In this document: positions 1-9,338 of the stretch, piece by piece
How positions within the stretch are numbered: the stretch's first letter is position 1
Layout of the letters: each line of letters opens with the position of its first letter
Program-made: the position numbers and the translations under genes
Notes under the pieces: generated by a model
What the model was told of the DNA's origin: nothing
Seen by the model: only the letters and a program-made list of their open reading frames with translations
Database searches by the model: none
NCBI GenBank assembly: GCA_040883315.1
Contig: JBFLKU010000019.1
Coordinates: forward strand, 1 to 64,000
Length of the DNA: 64,000 nucleotides
From: JAFGUF01 sp040883315
GTDB taxonomy: Bacteria; Bacillota; Clostridia; Christensenellales; UMGS416
Reading direction: 5' to 3'

Positions 1-57
1 CTTTATTTTATCAAAAGGAGTTTTCTTTTTCTTACCTCATCGCTGTAAGCTCTTTTG

Positions 58-80
58 AACCCCTAGTCTAACTAGGGGTT
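58..80 (+). terminator. Intrinsic terminator hairpin
   Basis: A perfect 9-bp inverted repeat (AACCCCTAG / CTAGGGGTT, 5-nt loop) is followed on the plus strand by TTCTTT. It probably ends a gene that lies left of the window. The 57 bases before it hold no recognisable gene. Confidence 0.75.
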
Positions 81-90
81 TTCTTTATAC

Positions 91-122
91 AAAAAGAGCC
101 GGATTAAGTATCCGGCTTTTTC
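91..122. terminator. Bidirectional terminator after the lipoprotein gene
   Basis: The stem AGCCGGAT / ATCCGGCT (97-104, 110-117) is flanked by AAAAA on the left and TTTTTCTTT on the right, so it can work on both strands. On the minus strand it sits 19 nt beyond the stop codon of the lipoprotein gene. Confidence 0.8.
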
Positions 123-140
123 TTTTAAATATTTTATAAT

Positions 141-932
141 TTAATAAATTCCTGTGCCTGCAAATTCAATTGCTGTGATACATGTGTCTTTATATACATC
201 GCCTTCATACACTTCGAGCAATTCGAATTTTATCTCTCTATTATCAGTTGTAGATAAACTAATATCAGGAATATCAAACTGCTGAATCTCCTTTGAAACA
301 ACAAAGTCGAGAATGCACCACTCTTCTCCATCAACGTACATTATAATTTTTTTTGCCATTGAATTGTCACTAAACAAATCATCAGCTTTTATGTATCCGT
401 TAATTATCTCCACTTTGGTTATAATTGCGTTTGGTGCATAGCTTTGTGCTTTCACTCTGTATAGAGCCCATTCGCCTATGCCATAGTCTGTTCTGCCCTC
501 GCACCACACAGTGTTTAGGTCAAAATCATATAGATTTTCAGGCAAATATGTGTTGCCGGCCTGGGGTGCCAGAAAAGATGAGCTTGTGACATAAGTTAAA
601 TCGACTGCATCTTGAAATCCATCACCAGCCTTGTAGTAGCTGCCAGCCATATAATCATCTATATCAATGATTACCGGCGTAATAACATCTATCCCAGATA
701 AATCTGTAGAAGTGGCAGGTGGTGTGGGCACAAGAGGAGCTGGTGTATCTGTTATCACTTCAGTTGGAGCAATTGTTGCTGCTAATGTGGGTGTGGCTGC
801 TTCAGTTGGCATAGGTGTGTATGTTGAAGAAGCAGATACTGTAGGCGTAGGTGCATACTGCGGAAAGAATACTTCGCATCCGCTAAATAAGAGAGTAATA
901 GAAATTAGCAAAACAAATATATATTTTTTCAT
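141..932 (-). CDS. Secreted lipoprotein with Thr/Pro-rich linker and C-terminal discoidin-like domain
   Basis: Predicted surface lipoprotein of 263 residues. From the chosen start the protein begins MKKYIFVLL, has a hydrophobic signal segment and a lipobox LFSGC (Cys about 19), then some 50 residues rich in Thr, Pro and Ala (a wall-spanning or flexible linker). The C-terminal 150 residues contain the pattern YLPENLYDFDLNTVWCEG, which resembles the NADase-type glycan-binding / discoidin-like modules found on clostridial surface proteins. The start at 932 is preferred over an upstream ATG at 950 because GGGAG lies 6 nt before it and the signal peptide then starts properly. It follows the PAP2 gene by 18 nt, so the two are probably cotranscribed. 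The ligand is unknown; the domain assignment is from memory of the family. Confidence 0.75.
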   Translation of the reverse strand: MKKYIFVLLISITLLFSGCEVFFPQYAPTPTVSASSTYTPMPTEAATPTLAATIAPTEVITDTPAPLVPTPPATSTDLSGIDVITPVIIDIDDYMAGSYYKAGDGFQDAVDLTYVTSSSFLAPQAGNTYLPENLYDFDLNTVWCEGRTDYGIGEWALYRVKAQSYAPNAIITKVEIINGYIKADDLFSDNSMAKKIIMYVDGEEWCILDFVVSKEIQQFDIPDISLSTTDNREIKFELLEVYEGDVYKDTCITAIEFAGTGIY

Positions 933-950
933 ATAATCTCCCTTTATCAT

Positions 951-1802
951 CTATATCAGGCTATTTGAAAGCTTTGTTTTAACATAAATCAAAGGAACAA
1001 TGTAGATTGCACCTATTCCAACAAAGAAATATCTTATAGTTTGAAATATTAATGAATCCGGCAAAACAAGCTTTAGCCCTTCTTTAAATAACAATACAAT
1101 TGCAAAACCGACAATTATTTTTAATATTTGTTTTAAAAATTTGCCCTTTGCATCAAATTTAATATATTTATTTTCCAAAAAGAATCCTAGTGGCAGCGCC
1201 AAAAGAATTCCTGTCATTTTGTAGTAAGATGCTTCTTTAAAGAAAAACAATCCCAAAAATGATACCGCTGCAACAAAAATCAGAGGAACAGCCGAATTTT
1301 TCTCCAGTGCCCTCTCCATAATATAGTGTGCAAACAAAACGCCGATTATGCAAAGAACCAAAGATGCAATCACATCCCAAGGTGTATGAACTCCCAGATA
1401 TACTCTAGAAAAAGCTAAGAGCACTATCATTGCGTAGCATATGATAACTACAGCAGGCTTTCTAAATGAGCGTGAAATGGAAAGCCACATAGAGCCCCCT
1501 ACTTGTGTATGCCCGCTTGGGAACGACGAGCCTGTAGCCGTTTCGACCCTCAGAGGGATTATTCTCTCGTCTCTCACCCATGGGCGCTTAACATTGAATG
1601 TTTGTTTTAGTACATCATTAAAAGCAGACGCAAAAACAATTGATAAAAGCAGCTTATATCCCTTTTCTCTGCTTATGCACCAAAAAACTATACACATAAC
1701 GATGATTAATATTAATTCCTCGCCTGACATTGTGATGAACTCGGCTATTTTATTTAGCAAAGGTGTTCGAAAATCTTGTAATTTGACCATAAATTCAAGC
1801 AT
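951..1802 (-). CDS. PAP2-family membrane phosphatase
   Basis: Integral membrane acid phosphatase of the PAP2 superfamily, 283 residues. The three catalytic motifs are all present: KQTFNVKRP (66-74, K-x6-RP), PSGH (95-98) and SRVYLGVHTPWD (132-143, SR-x5-H-x3-D). Hydrophobic helices flank them, with several more in the C-terminal half, so the active site should face the outer side of the membrane. Members of this family dephosphorylate undecaprenyl pyrophosphate, phosphatidic acid or related lipids; the substrate cannot be read from the sequence. The start ATG has AGGGAC just upstream. It lies first in a probable two-gene unit with the lipoprotein. A BacA-type UppP is also encoded at 36388, so redundancy in undecaprenyl phosphate recycling is possible. 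Confidence 0.88.
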   Translation of the reverse strand: MLEFMVKLQDFRTPLLNKIAEFITMSGEELILIIVMCIVFWCISREKGYKLLLSIVFASAFNDVLKQTFNVKRPWVRDERIIPLRVETATGSSFPSGHTQVGGSMWLSISRSFRKPAVVIICYAMIVLLAFSRVYLGVHTPWDVIASLVLCIIGVLFAHYIMERALEKNSAVPLIFVAAVSFLGLFFFKEASYYKMTGILLALPLGFFLENKYIKFDAKGKFLKQILKIIVGFAIVLLFKEGLKLVLPDSLIFQTIRYFFVGIGAIYIVPLIYVKTKLSNSLI

Positions 1803-1875
1803 AATATGTCCCTATCCTCTTTTTTAATTTTTCAATATAATAATATCATAATATAATATTTTCAGCTATATCAAT

Positions 1876-1907
1876 AATAAAAAAGCACTTGACTCAAGAT
1901 CAAGTGC
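1876..1907 (-). terminator. Terminator of the DUF4867 gene
   Basis: The inverted repeat GCACTTGA / TCAAGTGC (1885-1892, 1900-1907) is followed on the minus strand by TTTTTTATT. It begins 7 nt beyond the stop codon of the gene at 1914-2555. Confidence 0.85.
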
Positions 1908-1913
1908 GTGTAT

Positions 1914-2555
1914 TTAGTATTTCAATTCGATATTTATTCCAGTGATTCCTTCATATGCATTATCGCCGGCATCTTTCTTGTGCTCCTCGTGTACGATAAG
2001 CCATTTATTTTTCATAAAAAGCATTTTATCATTTGCTGGCTTTTCTAAAGGATAATTTGTGCCATCCGGCAAAATAATTATGCTCATAAATCCCATATCC
2101 GATACTTTTGATGGTGCATAGTGCAGAGTAGTTTGATACATTTCAAATGCTTCACCGGCATTCAGATAAATGCCTTCTACTTTACTAGAATCGATTTTAT
2201 CATCTACTATATCATTAAAATGTGCAACCAGCAGAACCAAATCCGTTACTGCCACAACTATTTCGCTGCCCTTATGATACTCCAGACCGTTTAATAAAGA
2301 ATTATGACCATGGCAAACACCTATCTGAACAGGCATTTCGCCAAAAAAGCCTCGGGATATATTTTCCGTCTCAGCACCGTCAACATGGGGAATATATATA
2401 GTTCCCTCATCAGGTATTTTGGTTTCTTTTTTAATAAAGTTAATTTCGCTGCTGAAATCATATTCTATTTTTTTACCGTACTTTTTAGTTTTTTCAAAAT
2501 CGTCCGCAGAATAAATATTCAAATCGTCGTTTATTCTATTAAGCTTTTTAATCAT
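1914..2555 (-). CDS. DUF4867 family protein (cupin-like)
   Basis: Conserved protein of 213 residues, predicted cytoplasmic (no signal peptide or membrane segment). The central stretch GHNSLLNGLEYHKGSE, followed by VAVTDLVLLVAH and later YLNAGEAFEMYQTTLHYAP, matches my memory of the DUF4867 family, whose members look like cupins and are often linked to sugar metabolism genes. The His-rich turns could bind a metal, but no reaction is established for the family. The start has AAGGAG seven nt upstream. The gene stands alone, with its own extended -10 promoter and its own terminator, between purA and the PAP2 gene. The function is unknown. Confidence 0.7.
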   Translation of the reverse strand: MIKKLNRINDDLNIYSADDFEKTKKYGKKIEYDFSSEINFIKKETKIPDEGTIYIPHVDGAETENISRGFFGEMPVQIGVCHGHNSLLNGLEYHKGSEIVVAVTDLVLLVAHFNDIVDDKIDSSKVEGIYLNAGEAFEMYQTTLHYAPSKVSDMGFMSIIILPDGTNYPLEKPANDKMLFMKNKWLIVHEEHKKDAGDNAYEGITGINIELKY

Positions 2556-2582
2556 AATTTGCTCCTTGAAAATAATGAAACT

Positions 2583-2591
2583 ATTATAGCA
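2583..2591 (-). promoter_or_regulatory. Extended -10 promoter of the DUF4867 gene
   Basis: On the minus strand TGCTATAAT (an extended -10 box with perfect TATAAT) lies 27 nt before the start codon. No convincing -35 box is seen, which fits the extended -10 class. Confidence 0.6.
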
Positions 2592-2615
2592 TAGTCTGCA
2601 ATCAATATACAGATG

Positions 2616-3902
2616 CTATTTAAATAGCTCCTCTCGGACTATAGCCTGCTCTCTGGCAGCTCCTACGCCCAGCATCACAACAGGAACATTTATCAGCTCT
2701 TCTATTCTTTTAATGTATTTTTGTGCGTTCTCAGGCAGGTCTTCAAACTTTCTGATGTGTGATATATCATCGCTCCAGCCATCCAAAGTCTCATATACTG
2801 GTTCATAGCTATCTAGGTCTTCCCACTTCACAGGGAAAACATCAGTTGTTTCGCCGTCTTTTTTGTATCCTACGCATATTTTCACTTTATCAAATCCGCC
2901 TAATGTATCCATTCTAGATACAGCTAAATGTGTAAGTCCATTTACTCTGGCTGAATATTTCAATATAACGGAGTCAAACCAGCCGCATCTTCTTGGCCTA
3001 CCTGTGGTGGCACCGTATTCATGACCCTTTTCGCGAATAGCCTCCCCTAGCTCATCCTTCAGCTCAGTAACAAATGGACCAGCACCTACACGGGTTGTAT
3101 ATGCCTTTGCAATTCCTAAAACCTTGTTCACAGCAGTTGGCCCAATGCCTGTTCCCACGCATACGCCGCCAGCAATAGGATGCGAAGATGTTACATATGG
3201 ATATGTTCCCATGTCCAAATCCAGCAGTGTACCCTGTGCTCCTTCAAAAAGCACGTTTTCTCTTTTTACGATTTCTGTATAAATCAAATTCGATGCATCA
3301 ATTACATATGGCTTAATCAGTTTAGCATATTCTTTATATTCGGATACCACTTGCTTCGCATCAAACGGCTCCTTCTTATAATAATTAACAAGGAGATCAT
3401 TTTTCTTTTCGCAGACAGCGGTAATCTTTTTCTCTAAAATTGCATCATCCAGCAGATCGCAGATACGTATTCCTATGCGTTCAGCTTTGTCCATATATGC
3501 AGGACCTATTCCTTTGCAGGTGGTTCCTATGGCATCATCGCCTAGATTTTCTTCAAATATTTTGTCAAATGCAATATGCCAAGGCATGATTACCTGTGCC
3601 CTCGCACTGATACGCAGGCCAGAATAGTCTATCTCGGCATCGCTAAGCATATCCATTTCAGCTTTCAATGCACTTGGGTTAATAACTACACCACTGCCTA
3701 TTACATTAATTTTGTCTTTATAAAAAATGCCGGATGGAATTAAATGAAGTTTATATGTTTTCCCGCCTGTTTCTACAGTGTGTCCAGCATTGTCTCCGCC
3801 TTGATACCTTACTACCAGCTTTGCCTTTTCTGCCAAAAAGTCAACAAAGCGCCCTTTTCCTTCGTCACCCCACTGGGTTCCTATTAATACTATTGATGAC
3901 AT
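2616..3902 (-). CDS. purA: Adenylosuccinate synthetase
   Basis: Cytoplasmic enzyme joining IMP and aspartate with GTP to form adenylosuccinate, the first step from IMP to AMP. At 428 residues it has normal length. Signatures are clear: GTQWGDEGKG at the N-terminus (GTP/IMP site with catalytic Asp), QGGDNAGHT, the IMP-binding GTTCKGIGPAYMDK, and ATTGRPRRCGWFD near residue 300. AAGGATGG lies 5 nt before the ATG. It is monocistronic, with a strong promoter just upstream. The next enzyme of the branch, PurB, is encoded far away at 53466, so the two purine genes are not linked. Confidence 0.97.
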   Translation of the reverse strand: MSSIVLIGTQWGDEGKGRFVDFLAEKAKLVVRYQGGDNAGHTVETGGKTYKLHLIPSGIFYKDKINVIGSGVVINPSALKAEMDMLSDAEIDYSGLRISARAQVIMPWHIAFDKIFEENLGDDAIGTTCKGIGPAYMDKAERIGIRICDLLDDAILEKKITAVCEKKNDLLVNYYKKEPFDAKQVVSEYKEYAKLIKPYVIDASNLIYTEIVKRENVLFEGAQGTLLDLDMGTYPYVTSSHPIAGGVCVGTGIGPTAVNKVLGIAKAYTTRVGAGPFVTELKDELGEAIREKGHEYGATTGRPRRCGWFDSVILKYSARVNGLTHLAVSRMDTLGGFDKVKICVGYKKDGETTDVFPVKWEDLDSYEPVYETLDGWSDDISHIRKFEDLPENAQKYIKRIEELINVPVVMLGVGAAREQAIVREELFK

Positions 3903-3954
3903 AATCCATCCTTCCAGTGCAATTTTGCACAGCTACTATGGGAAATCCCTAATT

Positions 3955-3983
3955 ATTTTAATAAAATATCATATAAGTGTCAA
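3955..3983 (-). promoter_or_regulatory. purA promoter
   Basis: Minus-strand TTGACA (3978-3983) and TAAAAT (3955-3960) are separated by exactly 17 nt, about 53 nt before the purA ATG. A short palindrome GTGCAAAATTGCAC (3917-3930) lies in the leader. No guanine or other purine riboswitch pattern is seen. Confidence 0.8.
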
Positions 3984-4050
3984 GGAAAAAGTCGAATATT
4001 AGCAAATGTTATTTTTTTAACGTTCGTGTTTTCTACAAGATTGCACATAT

Positions 4051-4078
4051 AAAAAGAGACCATCTATTGACAGTCTCT
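4051..4078 (-). terminator. Terminator of the sugar-ABC ATPase gene
   Basis: AGAGAC / GTCTCT (4055-4060, 4073-4078) forms a stem, followed on the minus strand by TTTTTATAT. It lies 22 nt beyond the stop codon of the ATPase gene. Confidence 0.75.
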
Positions 4079-4100
4079 TGATATTTATTGAAATTAAATG

Positions 4101-5216
4101 TTATTTCATCAATGAAATTTCTGAATCTGGATCGAAGAAATGAACTGTGCTCATATCAAATGCGATATCGATATGATCTCCAGCTCTAGACACGCTGCGT
4201 GAATCAACACGTGCAACTGTGTTTGTATCGCTGCCTTCAACTGAAAGGTATAGATATGTTTCACTACCCATCAATTCAACAACTTCTACTTTTGCTTTTG
4301 CTTTTGCATCTGGATAAGTAGCTGTGTTGTCATATAGATTTTCTGGACGAATACCCATAACAACTGATTTGCCTTCAAATACTGATTGATCCTTAACCAA
4401 TTGTGCACGCTCAGCAGGGATTGGAAGCTTTGCATCACCAAACAATGCAAACATTTGTTTGCCTTCTCTTACTAGTTTAACATCATAGAAGAAGTTCATT
4501 GGAGGAGTTCCGATAAATCCAGCAACGAATAGGTTGTTTGGTTCATCATATAATTTTTGTGGTGAGTCTATTTGTTGGATATAGCCGTCTTTCATAACAA
4601 CGATACGAGTACCCATTGTCATAGCTTCTGTTTGGTCATGTGTAACATAGATGAAAGTTGTATCTAAGCGAAGGTGCAGCTTTGTTATCTCTGTTCTCAT
4701 TTGGCCACGCAGTTTAGCGTCAAGGTTTGATAGAGGCTCGTCCATTAGGAATACTTTTGGTTCACGTACGATAGCACGTCCTAGAGCCACACGTTGTCTT
4801 TGTCCACCGGATAATGCCTTTGGTTTACGCTCTAATAGGTGATCAATACCCAAAATGCTTGCTGCTTCTTTTACACGTCTTTCGATTTCATCTTTTGGAG
4901 TTTTACGAAGCTGCAAACCAAAAGCCATATTATTATAAACTGTCATGTGAGGATACAAAGCATAGTTTTGGAATACCATTGCTATATCTCTGTCTTTTGG
5001 TGCTACATCATTCATCAGTTTGTCGCCGATGTATAATTCACCTTCAGAAATGTCCTCAAGTCCTGCAACCATACGTAATGTAGTCGTTTTACCGCAACCA
5101 GATGGTCCAACCAAAACGATAAATTCTTTGTCTTCGATATCTAGACAAAAGTCGTTAACTGCGTTTACCCCACCCGGATATATCTTGTACAAACTTTTCA
5201 TTGTAACTGTTGCCAT
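4101..5216 (-). CDS. Sugar ABC transporter ATP-binding protein, MsmX/UgpC/MalK type
   Basis: ATPase subunit of a CUT1-type carbohydrate importer, 371 residues. The nucleotide-binding domain shows Walker A GPSGCGKTT, the Q-loop region, signature LSGGQRQR, Walker B VFLMDEP and the H-loop YVTHDQTEA. The C-terminal third (about 240-371, including VMGIRPENLYD) is the MalK-like regulatory/OB region of this subfamily. A strong AGGAGG lies 7 nt upstream of ATG. No permease or binding-protein gene lies nearby, so it is an orphan ATPase. In Bacillus, MsmX-type ATPases serve several sugar importers encoded elsewhere, and the same is inferred here. The exact paralogue (ugpC, msmX, malK) cannot be decided from sequence alone. 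Confidence 0.93.
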   Translation of the reverse strand: MATVTMKSLYKIYPGGVNAVNDFCLDIEDKEFIVLVGPSGCGKTTTLRMVAGLEDISEGELYIGDKLMNDVAPKDRDIAMVFQNYALYPHMTVYNNMAFGLQLRKTPKDEIERRVKEAASILGIDHLLERKPKALSGGQRQRVALGRAIVREPKVFLMDEPLSNLDAKLRGQMRTEITKLHLRLDTTFIYVTHDQTEAMTMGTRIVVMKDGYIQQIDSPQKLYDEPNNLFVAGFIGTPPMNFFYDVKLVREGKQMFALFGDAKLPIPAERAQLVKDQSVFEGKSVVMGIRPENLYDNTATYPDAKAKAKVEVVELMGSETYLYLSVEGSDTNTVARVDSRSVSRAGDHIDIAFDMSTVHFFDPDSEISLMK

Positions 5217-5383
5217 TATTCATCCTCCTAATATAAATAGAATTTCTCTTTCTTGAATACATCATTAATTATACATTCAATCAATATAAAATGCTATGTG
5301 TACTACGTACAAATATAAAGCGAAGTATATTGTACACTATGCACAAAATATTATAATTATAAGAAAATCGGGTAAATTTAATG

Positions 5384-6688
5384 TTAAATATTGTGTTTTT
5401 TTAACATTTTTAGCACCTCGACTGTTTTTCCTGCCAAATGGAGCGAACCACAAACTAAAATTGTGCTGTTTTTCTCTTCAATTAGTGTTTCCAGCGTTGT
5501 TTTTATATCTCCGATACACTGTGCTTCGATATTTATATCGCAAAGCTCCTGTGCAAGTTCATTGCCATCCACGGATAAATCATCCTCTATTGTAACAGTA
5601 TATACTTTGTTTGATACTTTGCTTATCTTTTTTGCCATAGAAATATAATTTTTGCGTTTCATTACGCCAAAGACCACAGTAATTTTACCTATAGGTATGA
5701 AATCATATATAGAATTTATAAGAGAATTCATTGCATGTTCATTGTGTGCACCATCAATTATAATCAATGGTGACTTTGACATAATCTCCATTCTGCATAG
5801 CCATTCAGCCTTGGCAATGCCATTCAGAATGCTTTCGGACGACATTTTGACGTCTGTATACTGCGAGAGCACACAAAGCGCTAGAAATGCACATGCCGCG
5901 TTTTTAACCTGATGATATCCGACTAGCTTTGTTTTAATAGTTGCTGATATGCTGCCATACTCAAAACTAAAATCTGCACCACTAAAACCAACAGAATTTA
6001 TTGTCAATCGAGATTTTCCCAAATAAAAGAAAGGTGCGTTTTTTTCTTTTGCTGCATTTAATAGCACAGCATAGGCTTCGTCATGCTCCTGCTCAGAAAC
6101 AACCACAGGGCAGTTTTGCTTTATAATTCCGGCTTTGTTGTCTGCAATTTTATCGATAGTATCACCAAGTATATTCATATGATCATATGCGATTGGGGTA
6201 ATTACACTTAATATAGGCTCTACAACATTGGTGGAATCAAAAGTACCGCCGATTCCCGTCTCTACTACAGCCACTTCCACACCATTTTCTTTGAAAATAT
6301 AAAATGCGATTGCTGTCAATAGTTCGAAAAATGACGGAGCATCGTATCCATCTGATATCATCTCGTCTGCAACTGTTTTTATTTTAGTTGCAGTTGATGC
6401 AAAAATTTCATTTTCTACGTTTTGTCCATTCATTCTTATACGTTCATTGAAAACAACAATATATGGAGAAGTAAAGAGCCCTGTTTTATACCCCTGCTCT
6501 CTTAATGCGCATTCAATATAGGCACAAACAGAGCCTTTTCCGTTTGTGCCCGCTATATGGATAGTTTTAAAGCTTTCTTGTGGATTGCCTACACGCACCA
6601 GAAGTTCGGCGATTATCCTTAAATCAACATTATCTCTTGATTGTCGTGTCTGGCTCTGCACATAATTAACGCTTTCTTCAAAGTTCAT
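5384..6688 (-). CDS. folC: Folylpolyglutamate synthase / dihydrofolate synthase
   Basis: Cytoplasmic Mur-ligase-family enzyme that adds glutamate to dihydropteroate or folates using ATP; 434 residues, normal length. Seen: the P-loop GTNGKGS near residue 47, LFTSPYIVVFNERIR, the Mg-binding VVETGIGGTFDSTN, the segment SVITPIAYDHMNILGDT, and the C-terminal IIDGAHN. The ATG is separated by one base from the valS stop codon, so translation is likely coupled to valS. Only a weak AGAG lies upstream. No clear terminator follows; the next 167 nt form the promoter region of the ATPase gene. Confidence 0.95.
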   Translation of the reverse strand: MNFEESVNYVQSQTRQSRDNVDLRIIAELLVRVGNPQESFKTIHIAGTNGKGSVCAYIECALREQGYKTGLFTSPYIVVFNERIRMNGQNVENEIFASTATKIKTVADEMISDGYDAPSFFELLTAIAFYIFKENGVEVAVVETGIGGTFDSTNVVEPILSVITPIAYDHMNILGDTIDKIADNKAGIIKQNCPVVVSEQEHDEAYAVLLNAAKEKNAPFFYLGKSRLTINSVGFSGADFSFEYGSISATIKTKLVGYHQVKNAACAFLALCVLSQYTDVKMSSESILNGIAKAEWLCRMEIMSKSPLIIIDGAHNEHAMNSLINSIYDFIPIGKITVVFGVMKRKNYISMAKKISKVSNKVYTVTIEDDLSVDGNELAQELCDINIEAQCIGDIKTTLETLIEEKNSTILVCGSLHLAGKTVEVLKMLKKHNI

Positions 6689-6689
6689 T

Positions 6690-9305
6690 CTACTCTTTTA
6701 GCTTTTGGAGAGAAGCTACTAACTGCTCTAATTTTTCATTGTTCTTTTCGAGGTTGTCTTTTTCCTTCTGTACCACAGCCTCTGGCGCCTTTGAAACAAA
6801 TTTTTCATTGGTCAGCATGCCTTTTGCACGGGATATTTCTTTTTTTGTCAGCTCTATTTCGCCTTCTATACGAGCTATTTCTTTTTCAAAGTCAATCAGC
6901 TCATTCATAGGCAAGTATACATTCCCTGCGTCGCATACAATGCTTACCATTGATGAATCATCTAAATCCTTGTCTATCAGCTCCACTTTTTCGCCTGCTG
7001 CCAGCCTTTTTATGTATTCAGTGCTGCTTGCTAAATCTATTCCATCTTTTACACATATAAATATATTTGTTTTCTTTCCTGCAGGCACATTCATTTGTGA
7101 GCGAATGTTTCTTATTTTGTGTATGATATCCTTTACATACTCTATCTCAGTAGATTCATCAAAAATCATTGAGTTATCGTATTCTGGGAATTTCGCCCTC
7201 ATAATAGTGGCTTCTGTGCCTTCAAATCCTTGATATATTTCTTCCGTTACAAAAGGCATAAATGGATGCAGAAGCTTTAGTGCAGATATCAATACATGAT
7301 ATAAGACTGCATTTGTGTTTTTCTTTTGCTCATCTGTTCCTTCGTATAGCTTTGATTTGCTCAACTCAATATACCAGTCGCAAAATTCCGACCAAATAAA
7401 ATCATATACTTTTTGCAGTGCAATGCCCAGCTCAAATGATTCTAGATTTTCGGTTACTTCCTTCACTACTGTGTTTAGCCTTGTAAGTATCCACTTGTCA
7501 GCAGAATCTAATGCAGAGGTATCTATCTCTTTTGGTCTATCGTCACCAAGGTTCATCAAAACAAATCTAGATGCATTCCAAATCTTATTGGCGAAGTTAC
7601 GAGCGGATTCAATCTTGGATTGATTATAGCGCATATCATTGCCTGGCGAGCTGTTGGCAGTCAGAGCAAAGCGTAGTGCATCTGCACCGAATTCTTCGAT
7701 AATTTCAATTGGGTCTATGCCGTTGCCTAATGATTTGCTCATCTTTCTGCCCTGTGCATCACGTACCAAGCCATGTATCACAACGTTTTCAAATGGTCTT
7801 TCTCCCATATGCTCCAGCCCCGAGAATATCATACGAGCTACCCAGAAGAATATTATGTCATATCCTGTTACTAATACATTAGTCGGGTAGAAATATTTCA
7901 GGTCTTCTGTGTCGTCCGGCCAGCCAAGGGTGGAAAAAGGCCAAAGTGCAGAGGAGAACCATGTGTCCAGTACATCTTCATCTTGGCGTATATTTTTGCT
8001 TCCGCACTTTTCGCAGGCGGATGGGTCTTGTTTGGCTACCATTGTGTGTCCGCATTCGTCGCAGTACCACACAGGGATTCTATGCCCCCACCATAGCTGA
8101 CGTGAAATGCACCAGTCTTTTATGTTGTTCATCCAGTTGTAGTATATCTTATCAAATCTTTCAGGAACGAATTTAATATTTTTATCATCTACAGCTTTTA
8201 TAGCAGGGTCAGCCAAAGGCTGCATTGTCACAAACCACTGCTTTGAAATCAATGGATCAACTGTTGTGGAGCATCTGTAGCATACGCCTACATTATGATT
8301 GTAGTCTTCGGTTTTTTCCAAAAGACCAAGCTTATCCAGATCCTCAACCACTTTTTTGCGAGCTTTCTTTGCGGATAGTCCGCAGTAGTCACCAGCATTT
8401 GCATTCATTGTACCGTCTTCATTCAGAAGATTAATCATCTCCAAATCATGGCGATGTCCCATCTCATAGTCATTAGGGTCGTGTCCCGGAGTAATTTTTA
8501 CAGCTCCGGAGCCAAATTCACTCTCTACGTAGTCATCTGCAATGATAGGTATTTCTCTATTCATCAGGGGTAGCATAATGGTTTTGCCCACCATGTCTTT
8601 ATATCTTTCGTCATTTGGGTTTACAGCCACTGCTGTGTCGCCTAGCATGGTTTCAGGCCTGGTGGTAGCTACTATTATGTGTCCGCTTCCATCAGTAAGT
8701 GGGTAGCGAAGATGCCAAAGGTGAGATGCCTTCTCTTCGTATTCTACCTCCGCATCAGAAAGAGCTGTTTTGCAGTCTGTGCACCAGTTTATCATTCTGT
8801 CGCCTTGATAAATCAATCCTTTTTCATATAGGTTTACAAATACTTCGCGTACAGCCTTGGAGCAGCCCTCATCCATTGTAAAACGCTGCCTTTGCCAGTC
8901 ACATGATGAACCAAGCCTTTTCAGCTGTTCTACAATGCGTCCGCCGTATTGTTCGTACCATTCCCATGCCTTCACCAAAAATTCGTCTCGTGTGAGGTTT
9001 TCTTTTGTGATGCCCTCTTCTGCCAGCTGCTGAAGTATTTTCACCTCTGTTGCTATAGACGCATGGTCTGTGCCCGGCAGCCAAAGTGTGCAAAAGCCCT
9101 GCATTCTTTTGAACCGGATAATAATATCCTGCATTGTGTTATCCAGTGCATGCCCCATGTGAAGCTGCCCTGTTATATTTGGAGGCGGTATTACGATGCA
9201 GAAAGGCTCTTTGTCTGCATCAGGCAAATCATGAAAATACCCTTTTTCTACCCAATTATTATATAATCTCTGCTCACAGTCTTTGCTGTTATAATTTTTT
9301 TCCAT
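6690..9305 (-). CDS. valS: Valyl-tRNA synthetase
   Basis: Class I aminoacyl-tRNA synthetase charging tRNA-Val; 871 residues from the chosen start. The HIGH motif is HMGH (50-53 of the longer form) in PPPNITGQLHMGH, and the KMSKS motif is GRKMSKSLGNG in the middle of the protein. GTDHASIATE and the editing-domain ATTRPETMLGDTAVAV are also present, and the C-terminus has the coiled-coil arm characteristic of ValRS. Two adjacent ATG codons exist; the second (9305) is chosen because AAGGAG lies 5 nt before it but only 2 nt before the first. It is the second gene after the T-box leader and is directly followed by folC. Confidence 0.97.
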   Translation of the reverse strand: MEKNYNSKDCEQRLYNNWVEKGYFHDLPDADKEPFCIVIPPPNITGQLHMGHALDNTMQDIIIRFKRMQGFCTLWLPGTDHASIATEVKILQQLAEEGITKENLTRDEFLVKAWEWYEQYGGRIVEQLKRLGSSCDWQRQRFTMDEGCSKAVREVFVNLYEKGLIYQGDRMINWCTDCKTALSDAEVEYEEKASHLWHLRYPLTDGSGHIIVATTRPETMLGDTAVAVNPNDERYKDMVGKTIMLPLMNREIPIIADDYVESEFGSGAVKITPGHDPNDYEMGHRHDLEMINLLNEDGTMNANAGDYCGLSAKKARKKVVEDLDKLGLLEKTEDYNHNVGVCYRCSTTVDPLISKQWFVTMQPLADPAIKAVDDKNIKFVPERFDKIYYNWMNNIKDWCISRQLWWGHRIPVWYCDECGHTMVAKQDPSACEKCGSKNIRQDEDVLDTWFSSALWPFSTLGWPDDTEDLKYFYPTNVLVTGYDIIFFWVARMIFSGLEHMGERPFENVVIHGLVRDAQGRKMSKSLGNGIDPIEIIEEFGADALRFALTANSSPGNDMRYNQSKIESARNFANKIWNASRFVLMNLGDDRPKEIDTSALDSADKWILTRLNTVVKEVTENLESFELGIALQKVYDFIWSEFCDWYIELSKSKLYEGTDEQKKNTNAVLYHVLISALKLLHPFMPFVTEEIYQGFEGTEATIMRAKFPEYDNSMIFDESTEIEYVKDIIHKIRNIRSQMNVPAGKKTNIFICVKDGIDLASSTEYIKRLAAGEKVELIDKDLDDSSMVSIVCDAGNVYLPMNELIDFEKEIARIEGEIELTKKEISRAKGMLTNEKFVSKAPEAVVQKEKDNLEKNNEKLEQLVASLQKLKE

Positions 9306-9338
9306 CATATCTCCTTATCTATTATAAATATAAATATC

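Noticed and set aside
667..936. Plus-strand frame of 89 codons rich in Gly and Val
   Set aside because: It is the antisense image of the Thr/Pro/Ala linker of the lipoprotein, with no ribosome site or family likeness.
3903..4050. Purine riboswitch before purA
   Set aside because: No guanine or adenine aptamer sequence is visible; only a strong promoter and a short palindrome.
8899..9093. 64-codon minus-strand frame within valS
   Set aside because: It overlaps valS in another frame and shows no coding signs of its own.
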